Assembly (NCBI GenBank): GCA_003285105.1
Contig: CP030158.1
Coordinates: forward strand, 1,588,501 to 1,652,500
Origin: Roseithermus sacchariphilus
Lineage (GTDB): Bacteria > Bacteroidota > Rhodothermia > Rhodothermales > MEBIC09517
Direction of reading: 5' to 3'
DNA: 64,000 bases
Below the pieces are notes generated by a model. The model did no database searches, was not told the DNA's origin, and saw only the letters and a program-made list of their open reading frames with translations. The position numbers and the translations under genes are program-made. Below, one piece after another: positions 8,766 to 17,640 of this stretch; the first letter of the stretch is position 1; each line of letters opens with the position of its first letter.

Positions 8766-11387
8766 TCAGGGGCGCTGCTCGACGAGGTCCAGCAGGAGGC
8801 GCTGGGCCTCGCGGAAGCCCGGGGCGATCTCCAGCGCCTGCAACACGGCGCGGCGGGCGGCCTCCGGCTGGCGGTCCAGGCGGAGGCTGCGGGCCAGGTC
8901 GTAGTACGCCGCCGCGCGGTCGACCGGGTCGAGGGCGAGCACGGCCCGTCGTTCGCGGACGGCCCGGCGGGTGTCTCCCAGGGCTTCGTAGAGGTCGGCC
9001 AGCCGGCGGCGGGTATCCAGGTCGTAGGGGTCGGTGTGCAGCGAGCGCTCCAGGCAGGCGGCAGCCGCGTGCCGGTCGCCCCGGTCCTGGTAGAGGGTGG
9101 CCAGCTCACGGGCGGCCTCCGTGCCGAAGGGCGTGGCGTCCAGGAAGCGTGCGAGCACGTCGATCAGGCGGTCGGGCTGCCGGCGGGCGCGGTAGACCGC
9201 GGCCAGCCCCTCGTAGGCGTTGCCGGGCTCGACGTAGTCCGGGTAGAGTGTCAGCGCGGCTTCGAAGCGGGCTTCGGCGGTGGTGTAGTCCTGCTGCCGG
9301 AGCGCCCGGTGCCCCTCGCGCAGCGCGCGCAGCCAGGCATTGTCCACCGCCTCGTCGGCCTCCAGCGGGGAGGGCGGCTCGTCCCGGAAGGGATCGGGCA
9401 GGCCTTCGAGCACGGGGGCGAGCCGGGCCTGCTCCTGCCGCAGGGTGGCCCGGAAGGCCGCGTCGAGAGCCGACATGGCGTGCCCGGTGGCGGTGTGCAG
9501 CGCCCGGTCGATGGACTGCCCGGCCGCCAGCGCCTGCAACGTCCGCGTGATGGCTGCCCAGCCGTAGACGTCTACGAGGTGCTGGATCACGCGCGAGGCG
9601 TGGTAATAGGTGAGCAGCACCTGCCCGGGGAAGGCCGGGCGGGTGAACCCGCGGTCGATCTCGGCCAGCGGCAGCAGACGATCCTGCTCGAAGGCCTGCA
9701 GGAGCCGCAGGTCGAGGTGGCGGTCCCAGGCCGGGTGGGCGCGGCGCTCCTCGTAGACGGCCAGTCCCTCGGTGAACCAGCGGGGCACGTGGAAGGCGGA
9801 GGTGCCGATGGCCATGGTGTGCGCCAGTTCGTGCCAGAGCGTGCGGGCCCAGTTGTAGGTGCCCTCGCGACCCTGGGCGGCGGGCGTGTTGAGCGCCACG
9901 ACGTCCCCGAAGCTGACGCCCAGCAGCCCCAGGTGCGGCACCCCGGCGACGCGCACCCCGAAGTCGCCCGTATCGTCGTAGGCTTCGACGATGATGCGGC
10001 CGGGGGGGCGGTAGGGATAGCGGGCGACCAGGGAGTCGTAGGCCGCCTCGGCGACCTCCAGCATCAGCGGGCCCAGCACGTCGCGTTCGTCGGCGGGCAG
10101 GTAGAGCGTGACGTGTTCGCCGGTGAGGGTGGCGAAGGCGGCTCGTTCGTCCAGCAGGGTGAGCGAGTTGGCGGCGAACAGGTTGAAGGGATCGCGTTCG
10201 TAGGCGATCTCCAGGTGGCGCCGGGCCTCGTCGAGGTCGCCGAGGCGCAGGAGCGCCGTGCCGAGTTGCGTGTGGGCGCGGGCGCTGCTGCGGTCGACGA
10301 GCGTGGCCTGCCGGCTGAAGGTGAGGGCATCCGGGTAGCGAAACCGCCGCTCGGCGTTGGTCGCCAGCGTCAGGTAGAACGCGGCTTCCCGCCGGCCCTG
10401 TGCCAGCACGCGTTGCTCGACGTCCCGGAAGGCGGCGGAGTCGCCCCGGAGGTAATGGATCGAGGCGAGTTGCGCCAGGGCGTCGACGCTGTTGGGGTTG
10501 ACGGCGAGCGCCCGGGTCACGACGGCTTCGGCTTCGTCGTACAGGCCATCCAGGATGCGCAACTCGGCCAGGAGGCTCAGCGCGCCGACGTGGTGAGGGT
10601 TGTGGCGCAGCGCCTGCTGGGCCAGATCCTCCTGCGCTTCGAAGCGGCGGGCGGTGCGCGCCAGGCCCACGTAGGCATCGGCATAGGCGGGGTTGAGGGC
10701 GAGGGCTTCGCGGTAGCTCCGTTCGGCATCGGCCTCGTTGAACTTCTCGCGGAAGAGTTCGGCCCACCAGTAGAGCGTCAGCGGCTGGGTGGCGTCCATC
10801 CGGTGTGCCGTGCGGAAGGCTTCATTGGCGTCCCGGTATTCCTCCAGCGCGGCGGCGGCTCGGGCGGCGACGGCCAGCGCATCGGCGGTGCGGATCCGGC
10901 CTTCGCGGTAGGCGCGGTAGATCCCGGCCAGGTGGGCGAACGCTGCCCGGCGGTCCCCGCGGTCGAGGCCGAGCAGCCCGCGTTCGAGGTCGTTGCGCCA
11001 GAAGTCCGGGAGGCGGCCGGCCCGGTCGTAGGCGGCTTCGGCCTCCTCGTAGCGCCCGAGGGCGGCCAGCAGCCGTCCGCGGGCGTGGTGCAGGTACGGG
11101 TCTTCCGGGGCACGCCGCAGGTAGGCCTCGATGGCGGTCAGGCCGTCGGTATACGCCCCCACGGCCAGGAACGTGGCGGCATAGGGCAGGGCGTGGGCGG
11201 CTCCCTCGGGCGTTCCCACCGCGGCGTCGACCAGGGTTCGATAGGCCGCCTGTGCCTCGGCATACCGGCCGGTGCGCAGCGCGTCGGCGGCCTGCTGCGC
11301 CGCGTCCGGCGTCTGGGCGTTGGCCGCGCGCGGGCACAGGCCCGCCAGCAGCACGGCCAGGGACATCAGCACGCGTCTGGAGCGCAT
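8766..11387 (-). CDS. Exported TPR protein with embedded gluzincin metallopeptidase domain
   Basis: An 873-residue exported protein (signal peptide to about residue 24, LCPRAANAQ). Arrays of tetratricopeptide repeats fill about 25-420 and 650-870, with repeated A-x-x-Y and L-x-x-x-P-x-x patterns. Between them lies a zinc metallopeptidase domain: HELAH at 519-523 and the third ligand E540 in WFTEGLAVYEE, the gluzincin arrangement seen in Peptidase-MA-like domains. The active-site residues look intact. It is the first gene of the DUF4159-moxR-DUF58 operon, so it may process or scaffold envelope partners of that system. The substrate is unknown. Confidence 0.85.
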   Translation of the reverse strand: MRSRRVLMSLAVLLAGLCPRAANAQTPDAAQQAADALRTGRYAEAQAAYRTLVDAAVGTPEGAAHALPYAATFLAVGAYTDGLTAIEAYLRRAPEDPYLHHARGRLLAALGRYEEAEAAYDRAGRLPDFWRNDLERGLLGLDRGDRRAAFAHLAGIYRAYREGRIRTADALAVAARAAAALEEYRDANEAFRTAHRMDATQPLTLYWWAELFREKFNEADAERSYREALALNPAYADAYVGLARTARRFEAQEDLAQQALRHNPHHVGALSLLAELRILDGLYDEAEAVVTRALAVNPNSVDALAQLASIHYLRGDSAAFRDVEQRVLAQGRREAAFYLTLATNAERRFRYPDALTFSRQATLVDRSSARAHTQLGTALLRLGDLDEARRHLEIAYERDPFNLFAANSLTLLDERAAFATLTGEHVTLYLPADERDVLGPLMLEVAEAAYDSLVARYPYRPPGRIIVEAYDDTGDFGVRVAGVPHLGLLGVSFGDVVALNTPAAQGREGTYNWARTLWHELAHTMAIGTSAFHVPRWFTEGLAVYEERRAHPAWDRHLDLRLLQAFEQDRLLPLAEIDRGFTRPAFPGQVLLTYYHASRVIQHLVDVYGWAAITRTLQALAAGQSIDRALHTATGHAMSALDAAFRATLRQEQARLAPVLEGLPDPFRDEPPSPLEADEAVDNAWLRALREGHRALRQQDYTTAEARFEAALTLYPDYVEPGNAYEGLAAVYRARRQPDRLIDVLARFLDATPFGTEAARELATLYQDRGDRHAAAACLERSLHTDPYDLDTRRRLADLYEALGDTRRAVRERRAVLALDPVDRAAAYYDLARSLRLDRQPEAARRAVLQALEIAPGFREAQRLLLDLVEQRP

Positions 11388-11526
11388 GGCGGCAGGAGGG
11401 CAAAGCGGGCGGAGAGCGAGCCGCGGCCGTGTGAGGCGGCGACGCTTTCAGTACCCCTCCTGCCGGTCCTTTGTTCACCGCCCGGAGCGGGTGCCCGGCG
11501 GGTGTTGCCGGTCCTGCCGGCGCGGC

Positions 11527-13248
11527 CTACCCCTCCGGCGGGGCCGGCGCGTCCTCGCCGGCCTCGGGCGTGCCGGCGGTGTCCTCCCCATCGGCAGCCT
11601 GCGTGGAGGCGGTGATGTGCCCGTAGACGGTATGCTGAAACTCCTCCAGGGCCCATACCAGCTGCCGGACGCTGGCGCCGAGCCGCTCGGTGCTTCCGGC
11701 CTCACAGGCCTCCTCGACCTGTTCGACCAGCCCGACCAGCGTGTCGACGTCGAGGATCTGGCAGTTCGATTTCAGGGCGTGGATCGAGCTTTCCAGAACC
11801 CCCTGCGTCTCGTGGTCCAACTGCCCCTGCAGGTGCCGCAGCAGATCGCGCGCCGTGCGCAGGCAGTTTTCCATGATGTCCAGCATGAAATCGAACACGG
11901 GATCGTCCGGGAGCAGGGAAGTCCACTGCGACATCTCCTGGCCCAGGCGATCCGGGTGTCCCGGTGTCGGGTCAGGGGTCGCCCGGTCGACGTCGTCGTC
12001 GGTTCTGGCGGCTGGTTCGGGCGGTTCGCCGGCAGCGGGCGGTTCGCCGTCGGTGGCGTTCTTCGGCGCATGCCGCTCGTGCGTGACGCGCTCCAGCATC
12101 AGCCGGGCCTGCTTGCGTTCGGTGACGTCCAGCAGATAGAGGGCCAGCCCGTCGTCGTGCGGTACGATGCGCGTGGACAACCAGATCTCCAGCGGCCGGT
12201 GGTACAGTTCGAACGCGACGGAGGCGGCCTCGTCGCGGGCGCGTTCCAGCGCGTCCAGGAAGGCCGCGTCGGCCAGGTCCGGGAAGGCCTCGGCGAAGGG
12301 GTGCCCCACGGCGTCCGTCGGAGACGGCCGCAAGAGGGTGGCCGCCCGGTGGTTGAGCCAGTGGATGCGATCGTCGGCATCGAGGAGGACGACGGCATCG
12401 GAGGTGTGGTCCAGCATCAGCCGATAGCGGCGGTGGGCGGCCTCCAGCGCGAGTTCGGCATAGACCAGGTTGGTGAGGTCGCGCGCGATGGCGTGGATCC
12501 GGCCGTCCTCGGCCCGGCGGATCGTCCATTCGAACCAGCCGTAGGTGCCGTCACTCCGGCAGCCGCGGCTGCGGAAGGGGGCGACGGCCGCGCCGTCGGC
12601 GATGCGTTCGAGGGCCTGCCGGACCGTCTCCCGGTCGTCCGGGTGGATCCAGGTCGCCGGCGGTTCGTCCGTCTGCCCCGCCGGGTCTACCCCGAAGACG
12701 TCCACGAACCGATCGTTGGCCTCTTGCAGGTGCCCCTCGGCGTCGATCACGCAATGAATGTCCAGCGTAGACAGGGCGGCGTGATCTGGCGGGGCCGGTT
12801 CCTGACGGGGTTCCGGGGCGGCCGGCCGCACCCGTGCGGCGGCATAGAGCTCCATGCCCTGGACGGCCCCGCCCAGCACGCCCAGCTTCAGGTCGACCGG
12901 TACGGCGGTTTCGTTTGCCTCGGGAGCCTGCAGGTGGACGTGCAGCGCCATGTCTTCGCCCCCGGCGGCCCACCACAGGGCATCCTCGACGGCCGGGCGG
13001 TCTTCGGCGCGGGTGATCTCGGGAAGCCTTCGGCCCACGAGCTGCTCCGGGGGGCATCCGAGCACGTCCCGGGCGGCGGGGGAGACGTAGCCGAGCGTTC
13101 CGTCCGCTCGGAGGCGCATGAGCACGTCGGCGGCGTGCTCGACGAGCACGCGATACCCGCGTTCCTGCTGGAGCTCCTGGAGTTCTTCCTCGAGCGCGGT
13201 CAGCTGCCGACGGAATTGTTTGAGGATGGCGATGAGGGCCGTGTTCAC
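11527..13248 (-). CDS. PAS-PAS-PAS-Hpt signalling protein without kinase domain
   Basis: A GTG at 13248 gives 573 residues; the frame stays open upstream to 13557, but that extension is not protein-like. A short coiled coil (about 8-30) is followed by three PAS/PAC domains (about 32-140, 165-285 and 290-405, the last two ending IHAIARDLTN and ALYLLDVTERK). A disordered linker leads to a helical C-terminal domain with HALKSNCQILDV, in which H490 fits the Hpt phosphotransfer pattern H-x-L-K-S. There is no DHp/ATPase kinase region and no membrane helix, so it probably relays phosphate between partners encoded elsewhere. It lies between the two arms of the MoxR/vWA system. Confidence 0.75.
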   Translation of the reverse strand: MNTALIAILKQFRRQLTALEEELQELQQERGYRVLVEHAADVLMRLRADGTLGYVSPAARDVLGCPPEQLVGRRLPEITRAEDRPAVEDALWWAAGGEDMALHVHLQAPEANETAVPVDLKLGVLGGAVQGMELYAAARVRPAAPEPRQEPAPPDHAALSTLDIHCVIDAEGHLQEANDRFVDVFGVDPAGQTDEPPATWIHPDDRETVRQALERIADGAAVAPFRSRGCRSDGTYGWFEWTIRRAEDGRIHAIARDLTNLVYAELALEAAHRRYRLMLDHTSDAVVLLDADDRIHWLNHRAATLLRPSPTDAVGHPFAEAFPDLADAAFLDALERARDEAASVAFELYHRPLEIWLSTRIVPHDDGLALYLLDVTERKQARLMLERVTHERHAPKNATDGEPPAAGEPPEPAARTDDDVDRATPDPTPGHPDRLGQEMSQWTSLLPDDPVFDFMLDIMENCLRTARDLLRHLQGQLDHETQGVLESSIHALKSNCQILDVDTLVGLVEQVEEACEAGSTERLGASVRQLVWALEEFQHTVYGHITASTQAADGEDTAGTPEAGEDAPAPPEG

Positions 13249-13765
13249 GGGCGGCGGCGCGGCATGGCGGACTGGGACATCGGAAAAGTATGCCTCGTCG
13301 CGGTACCGAAAGACACGCGGCGACCGCGGAGAGGCGACGTGCAGACCTGATCGGCACCAGCAGCAAATCCGGTGCCAGTAAGGGTCAGGCATGCCGGGGC
13401 CGACCTGCCGGAAGGAGGGGCGGTGGATTGGGTGTCGTGCGGAAGCGAGGTGTACCCCACGTGTCGGCCGATGGCGGGACGTAGAGTAGCCGTCCGCCGG
13501 CAACGGTGGTGGGGTAATGAGGCCCGGCTTCGGGAGAGGCCGGGCCTCGTTCATCATGGCCGGGCGGGGCAGCGGCGGCGTCGCCCCGCGGCAGATGCCG
13601 GGGCGAACAGGATGCCGCCGGCGAGGAGCCCCGGCGGTACCGGCGCGCAGCCGGAACGCAGCCGGAACGCACGGCGGCAGCGGGCATGAATGGCGGACGT
13701 GGACCCGCCGAAACGCGTCCGGGGCCGTTGCGGGGGCAGGCCGGGCGAGAGCCGGTGCGGCAGCG
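13249..13765. other. Intergenic region between the PAS-Hpt gene and the 64-residue gene
   Basis: About 517 bp without a supported gene. It contains a possible minus-strand promoter for the PAS-Hpt gene (CTTTCG at 13312-13307, then TACTTTTC at 13290-13283) and the hairpin listed separately. Short open frames on both strands have no protein-like character. Confidence 0.5.
13519..13548. other. Perfect 10-bp inverted repeat
   Basis: GAGGCCCGGC (13519-13528) is complementary to GCCGGGCCTC (13539-13548) with a 10-nt loop. No T-run follows on either strand, so it may be a factor-assisted terminator or an intergenic hairpin of another kind. Confidence 0.5.
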
Positions 13766-13960
13766 TCAGGCCTTCCGGGCGTCGATGCCGTCCAGCATAC
13801 CTTTCCAGTAGGCGTGGAACGGTTGGTTGTGCAGGCGCCAGAAGGCGATCGCCGACTTGATGGCTTTCACGCGCGGGGGGCGTTTGCCCTTCAGCCCGTC
13901 CTCATAGCCGTTGTCGTAGGCGTCACTCAGGGCAGCTTCTTTGTTCCAACCGTCCATCAT
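13766..13960 (-). CDS. Small hypothetical protein, 64 residues
   Basis: A 64-residue basic, soluble protein beginning MMDGWNKEAALSDAYDNGYE and ending WKGMLDGIDARKA. I do not recognise a family. Support for it being real is a normal amino-acid mix (Tyr, Asn, Lys and Trp in a GC-rich genome, unlike the Arg/Ala/Pro-rich shadow frames), the paired motif DNGYEDGLKG, and AT-rich DNA just upstream (13985-14015, with TTTG and TAATAATC on the minus strand) that could be a promoter. There is no signal peptide and no clear Shine-Dalgarno. Confidence 0.6.
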   Translation of the reverse strand: MMDGWNKEAALSDAYDNGYEDGLKGKRPPRVKAIKSAIAFWRLHNQPFHAYWKGMLDGIDARKA

Positions 13961-14262
13961 CGGTAGCGGAGCTTGGGTGAGGTGAAAAGATTATTACACT
14001 CTATACAAACCGGGGCGTCCATCCGGGTTCCGGCGGTGCTTTCCGGGGAGGCGTCTGCAGAGGAGCCGATGCGTCCTTCGCTTCGTAACGGATGCCGTCT
14101 TTTGCCTCGTGCCGGATGGAGCCGCCCGGCAGCCGACGGGTATTCTTTTGTCCATCGGGCGCTGTTTCTCAGCGGTACCCTCACACCCACCCCGCCGCCA
14201 TCGGGTCGGGCATCTACCCCTCCGTCGCGGCGCGACACCTGCATGGGGGCTACTGGCTACTG

Positions 14263-14444
14263 GCTGAAGGCTGACCGCTGAAGGCTGACCGCTGAAGGCT
14301 GACCGCTGAAGGCTGACCGCTGAAGGCTGACCGCTGAAGGCTGACCGCTGAAGGCTGACCGCTGAAGGCTGACCGCTGAAGGCTGACCGCTGAAGGCTGA
14401 CCGCTGAAGGCTGACCGCTGAAGGCTGACCGCTGAAGGCTGACC
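14263..14444. repeat. Thirteen perfect 14-bp tandem repeats (heptamer pairs)
   Basis: GCTGAAGGCTGACC is repeated exactly 13 times without a mismatch. The unit is two related heptamers, GCTGAAG and GCTGACC. Direct tandem copies with no spacers rule out CRISPR. The array lies about 100 bp upstream of the DUF4159 copy 2 gene, in the 587-bp gap 13961-14547, which otherwise shows only the promoter-like AT-rich stretch at its left edge. Related heptamers recur at 62401-62477. Confidence 0.95.
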
Positions 14445-14547
14445 GCACAGGGGGAGCGATGTTCGGGTAACGCATCGAGCGGGTGGGTGCAACCGGGCCG
14501 GCGGTCCGGCCGTTACCTGTGCATTCGCCGATCCTCCGCGCCCTCCC

Positions 14548-15369
14548 ATGCACGCGCTCCCCTGGTGGTCCTGGTTGTTGTGGCTGCTGGCAGCCCCTCC
14601 CGGCGCCGCCCCGTCGGTGCCCAGTCCGGTAGCGCCCGGTCCGGTGCCGCCGGCCGCCCGGTCCCTGCCGCCGGCCCCGCAGGTCACGCCGCCGGCTCCC
14701 GGCGGACTGGGCTTCCAGTTCGTTCGCATCCGGTACCGCAGCGCACGCCGCACCTGGCGGGGCTACGGCACCTGGGCCTACGACTGGCCCACCGCGGAGG
14801 CGAACCTCGTCAGAGCCATCGAACGCACCACCGCGCTCCACCTCGACGGCGAGCCGATCGTCCTCGACCTCACCGACCCGCGCATCTTCGATTACCCCAT
14901 CCTCTACCTCTGTGAACCCGGCTACTGGATCACCGATGAGGAGGAGGTGGCCGCCCTGCGCGATTACCTCACCCGCGGCGGCTTTCTCATCATCGACGAC
15001 TTCCACGACTACGGCGACGGGCAGGTCGGGCCCGAGTGGGAAAACTTTTATGACAACCTCCGGCAGGTCTTCCCCGACCGGGAGCTGATCGAGCTGACGC
15101 CGGACCATCCGATCTGGCACATCTACTACGACATCGACCCGGTCCGAGCCGTCTCGACCAAGCGCGAATCCGGCGAGGTGCCCTGGCTGGACGAGGACGA
15201 CGACACGTACTACGGCCTGTTCGACGACGACGGGCGGCTGATGGTCGTCGTCTGTTACAACCAGGACATCGGCGACGGCTGGGAATGGCCCGAACGCAAC
15301 CTGTACGAGGCCTCCACGGTTAGCTTCCAGATGGCAATCAATTTCATCCTGTACGCCCTCACGCATTGA
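14548..15369 (+). CDS. DUF4159 protein (copy 2), first gene of the plus arm
   Basis: A 273-residue DUF4159 protein with an N-terminal hydrophobic segment (WWSWLLWLLAAPPGAAP) and a Pro/Ala-rich stretch before the domain, which starts FQFVRIRYRSARR. It shares long near-identical blocks with copy 1: DPRIFDYPILYLCEPGYW, TPDHPIWHIYYDIDPV, NQDIGDGWEWPERN and the C-terminus FILYALTH. Copy 2 has an acidic insert (WLDEDDDTYY) that copy 1 lacks. It is about 90 bp before the BatA gene and probably co-transcribed with it. Function unknown. Confidence 0.85.
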   Translation: MHALPWWSWLLWLLAAPPGAAPSVPSPVAPGPVPPAARSLPPAPQVTPPAPGGLGFQFVRIRYRSARRTWRGYGTWAYDWPTAEANLVRAIERTTALHLDGEPIVLDLTDPRIFDYPILYLCEPGYWITDEEEVAALRDYLTRGGFLIIDDFHDYGDGQVGPEWENFYDNLRQVFPDRELIELTPDHPIWHIYYDIDPVRAVSTKRESGEVPWLDEDDDTYYGLFDDDGRLMVVVCYNQDIGDGWEWPERNLYEASTVSFQMAINFILYALTH

Positions 15370-15461
15370 GGCCTGCCGTGGGGGTGCTCCGGGGAGACGG
15401 GCGGTGCCGGGTCGGTTCCGGCACGGTCGTCTCTGCCTTCCGACTCCTGCCCGCTCCTGCC

Positions 15462-17531
15462 GTGTCCTTTCTCAACCCCCTGTTCCTGCTCGCCCTCGGC
15501 GCGGCCGCGATTCCGGTGGTGCTGCACCTCGTGCGGAAGGTGCAGGCGCGGCGTGTGCCGTTCGGCTCGCTGCGGTTCCTGACGGTCGCGCCCCGGGAGC
15601 GGGTACGGCGTCGGCGGTTGAAGGACGTCGGGCTGATGGCGATGCGCATGGCGATTCTGGCGCTGCTGGCGCTGGCCTTTGCCCGGCCTTTCTTCCCGCC
15701 GGAGGCCCTGCCCTTCCTCCCGCAGCGGGCGGACCGGTCGGTCGTGTTGCTCGTGGATCGCTCCTACAGCATGCAGGCGGGGGAGGCGTTCGCGCAGGCG
15801 CAGGCCGAGGTGCAACGCCGCCTCGATGCCTTGCAGGGCGACGACGAGGCGGCGATCGTCGCCTTCGACGACGGGGCGGAGGTGCTCTCGGACCTGACCG
15901 ATGACCGGACGTTGCTGCGCAGCGTCGCCACCGGGGCGCTGGCCGCCGGCTACCGCCCGACGGATTTCTTCCCGGCATTCCAGCGTGCCGAGGCGCTGCT
16001 GCAGGACGCCCGCCACGCGGCCCGGGAGATCGTGCTGATCTCGGACCTGCAGCGCATCGGCTGGACGGGGGCCTTCGACAACTGGAAGCTCGCGCACGGC
16101 ATCACCCTCACCGTCGTGCCCGTCGGCGGCGGGATGGCGGGCAATGCCTTCGTCGAAGCCGTGCACGTCGAGCCGGAGCGGGTGGGGGCGCGGACCGTCG
16201 TGCGCTTCGATGCGCGGGTGCAGACGCGAGGCGAGGCCGTGCGGCCGCGGGACGTGACGCTGACCGTGGGCGAGGTGCCGGTGGGGACGCAGCGGCTGGC
16301 GCCGGTGGCAGCCGCCCGGGTGACCTTCCAGCAGGAGGCTGCGCGGACGGGTAGCTTCCTGGGCGTGCTGGCGCTGGACCCGGACCCGCTGGAGGTGGAC
16401 AACCGCTACTACGTGGCCTATCAGGTCGCCGAACGCCCGTCGTTGCTGGTGGTAGACGGCGAGGCGCAGAACCCCCGCCGCGATGCCTTTTTCCTGCAGA
16501 GCGCCTTCGACCTCGGCGAAACGGCCCGCTACCGGGTCGCGGTCGCTTCGCCGCGCCGCCTCACGCCGGGCGCGTTGCGCGACCACGACGTGGTGTTCGT
16601 GGCCAACGTGCCTGCGCTCGAAGGGGACCGCCTGGAGGCCTTGCGGGCATACCTGGACGGCGGCGGGCGCGTGATTCTCTCGTTCGGGGAAGCCGTGGAC
16701 GTGCAGGCCTACGACGCGGCGCTGCAGGCGCTCGGCGTCGGGCAGGTCGGCCCGGAGGTGGATGCCCGCCGGGTGCAGGGGCATCCGGCCATCATCGGGG
16801 AGGTGGAGCGTCGCCATCCCATCTTCGCCCCCTTCGACGGCTCCAGCGCCGGCGCCATCCTCCGCCCGCAGTTCCGGCGGTACGTGCGCCTCGTGCCGGA
16901 TTCGGCCGCCGTCGTCCTGGGCCGCTACGACACCGGAGATCCCTTCCTCCTGGAGCGGGACGTCGGGCAGGGCAGGCTGCTCGTCTACACCTCCACCTTC
17001 GGCACGGCCTGGACCGATTTCCCCGTGAACGAGTGGTACGTGCCCTTCGTCTACCAGCTGGTCCGGTACCTCCAGCGCGAGGGGACGGTGCGGCAGCAGT
17101 ACACCGTCGGCGAGATCGTCGGGCTCGGAGGGCGGCCCGGGGAGGTGTGGGAGATCCAGGCGCCCGGCAACCGCCTGTTCCGGGCGACGGTCGACGAGCA
17201 GGGCCGGGCGTTTTTCCGCGAGACGGACGTGCCCGGCCACTACGCCGCCCGCAAGGGGGCGGAGCGGTTCGTCTTTGCCGTCAACGTCGACCCCCGCGAG
17301 GCCGAGCCGGACGTGCGGGACGCCGAGGAAGCCTATGCCGCCGTGGTGCCGCCGTCGGACGAGGTGCCGCGCGTGCCGGACCGGGCCGCTCGGTCCGCCG
17401 AGGCGGAGGAGGCGCCGCGCCGGCGGCTCTGGATGGGGCTGCTGCTGGCCGCCCTGGCGCTGTTTGCCGCCGAATCGTTCTGGGCCAACCGCCCGGCGAG
17501 AACGAAGCGCCGCCTCGACGGTATCGCATAA
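15462..17531 (+). CDS. BatA-type vWA membrane protein
   Basis: A 689-residue inner-membrane protein. The GTG at 15462 is chosen because the protein then begins VSFLNPLFLLALGAAAIP, the usual BatA N-terminus; an in-frame TTG at 15366 would overlap the previous stop codon. Two N-terminal helices (5-25 and about 60-78) frame a basic loop. A vWA domain follows with D-x-S-x-S at D99 (LLVDRSYSM), then a glutamine-amidotransferase-like region and a C-terminal anchor (LWMGLLLAALALFAAE). It is a likely partner of the MoxR ATPase of the divergent operon. In Bacteroidota, Bat proteins have been linked to aerotolerance and envelope stress, but the mechanism is unsettled. Confidence 0.87.
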   Translation: MSFLNPLFLLALGAAAIPVVLHLVRKVQARRVPFGSLRFLTVAPRERVRRRRLKDVGLMAMRMAILALLALAFARPFFPPEALPFLPQRADRSVVLLVDRSYSMQAGEAFAQAQAEVQRRLDALQGDDEAAIVAFDDGAEVLSDLTDDRTLLRSVATGALAAGYRPTDFFPAFQRAEALLQDARHAAREIVLISDLQRIGWTGAFDNWKLAHGITLTVVPVGGGMAGNAFVEAVHVEPERVGARTVVRFDARVQTRGEAVRPRDVTLTVGEVPVGTQRLAPVAAARVTFQQEAARTGSFLGVLALDPDPLEVDNRYYVAYQVAERPSLLVVDGEAQNPRRDAFFLQSAFDLGETARYRVAVASPRRLTPGALRDHDVVFVANVPALEGDRLEALRAYLDGGGRVILSFGEAVDVQAYDAALQALGVGQVGPEVDARRVQGHPAIIGEVERRHPIFAPFDGSSAGAILRPQFRRYVRLVPDSAAVVLGRYDTGDPFLLERDVGQGRLLVYTSTFGTAWTDFPVNEWYVPFVYQLVRYLQREGTVRQQYTVGEIVGLGGRPGEVWEIQAPGNRLFRATVDEQGRAFFRETDVPGHYAARKGAERFVFAVNVDPREAEPDVRDAEEAYAAVVPPSDEVPRVPDRAARSAEAEEAPRRRLWMGLLLAALALFAAESFWANRPARTKRRLDGIA

Positions 17532-17640
17532 ACACGGTGTCGCATCCTCCGCCCGATCGGCAACCGATCGGTGCCCGACCGGGCGGGCGCGGTCGTCCGC
17601 CGGTTCCGCCGAACCCTCCATCGCACACCCCCGCACCGCC

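Noticed and set aside
8670-11615. 981-codon plus-strand frame over the TPR gene
   Set aside because: Shadow of the real minus-strand gene; no domain or signal peptide, composition typical of GC-rich antisense frames.
13249-13557. Upstream extension of the PAS-Hpt gene
   Set aside because: Arg/Pro/His-rich translation without protein character; it also covers the likely promoter.
14263-14444. Possible CRISPR array
   Set aside because: Units are contiguous 14-mers with no spacers and no cas genes nearby.
15366-15461. TTG start for the BatA gene
   Set aside because: Overlaps the previous stop codon and adds a non-conserved leader before the typical FLNPLFLL start.
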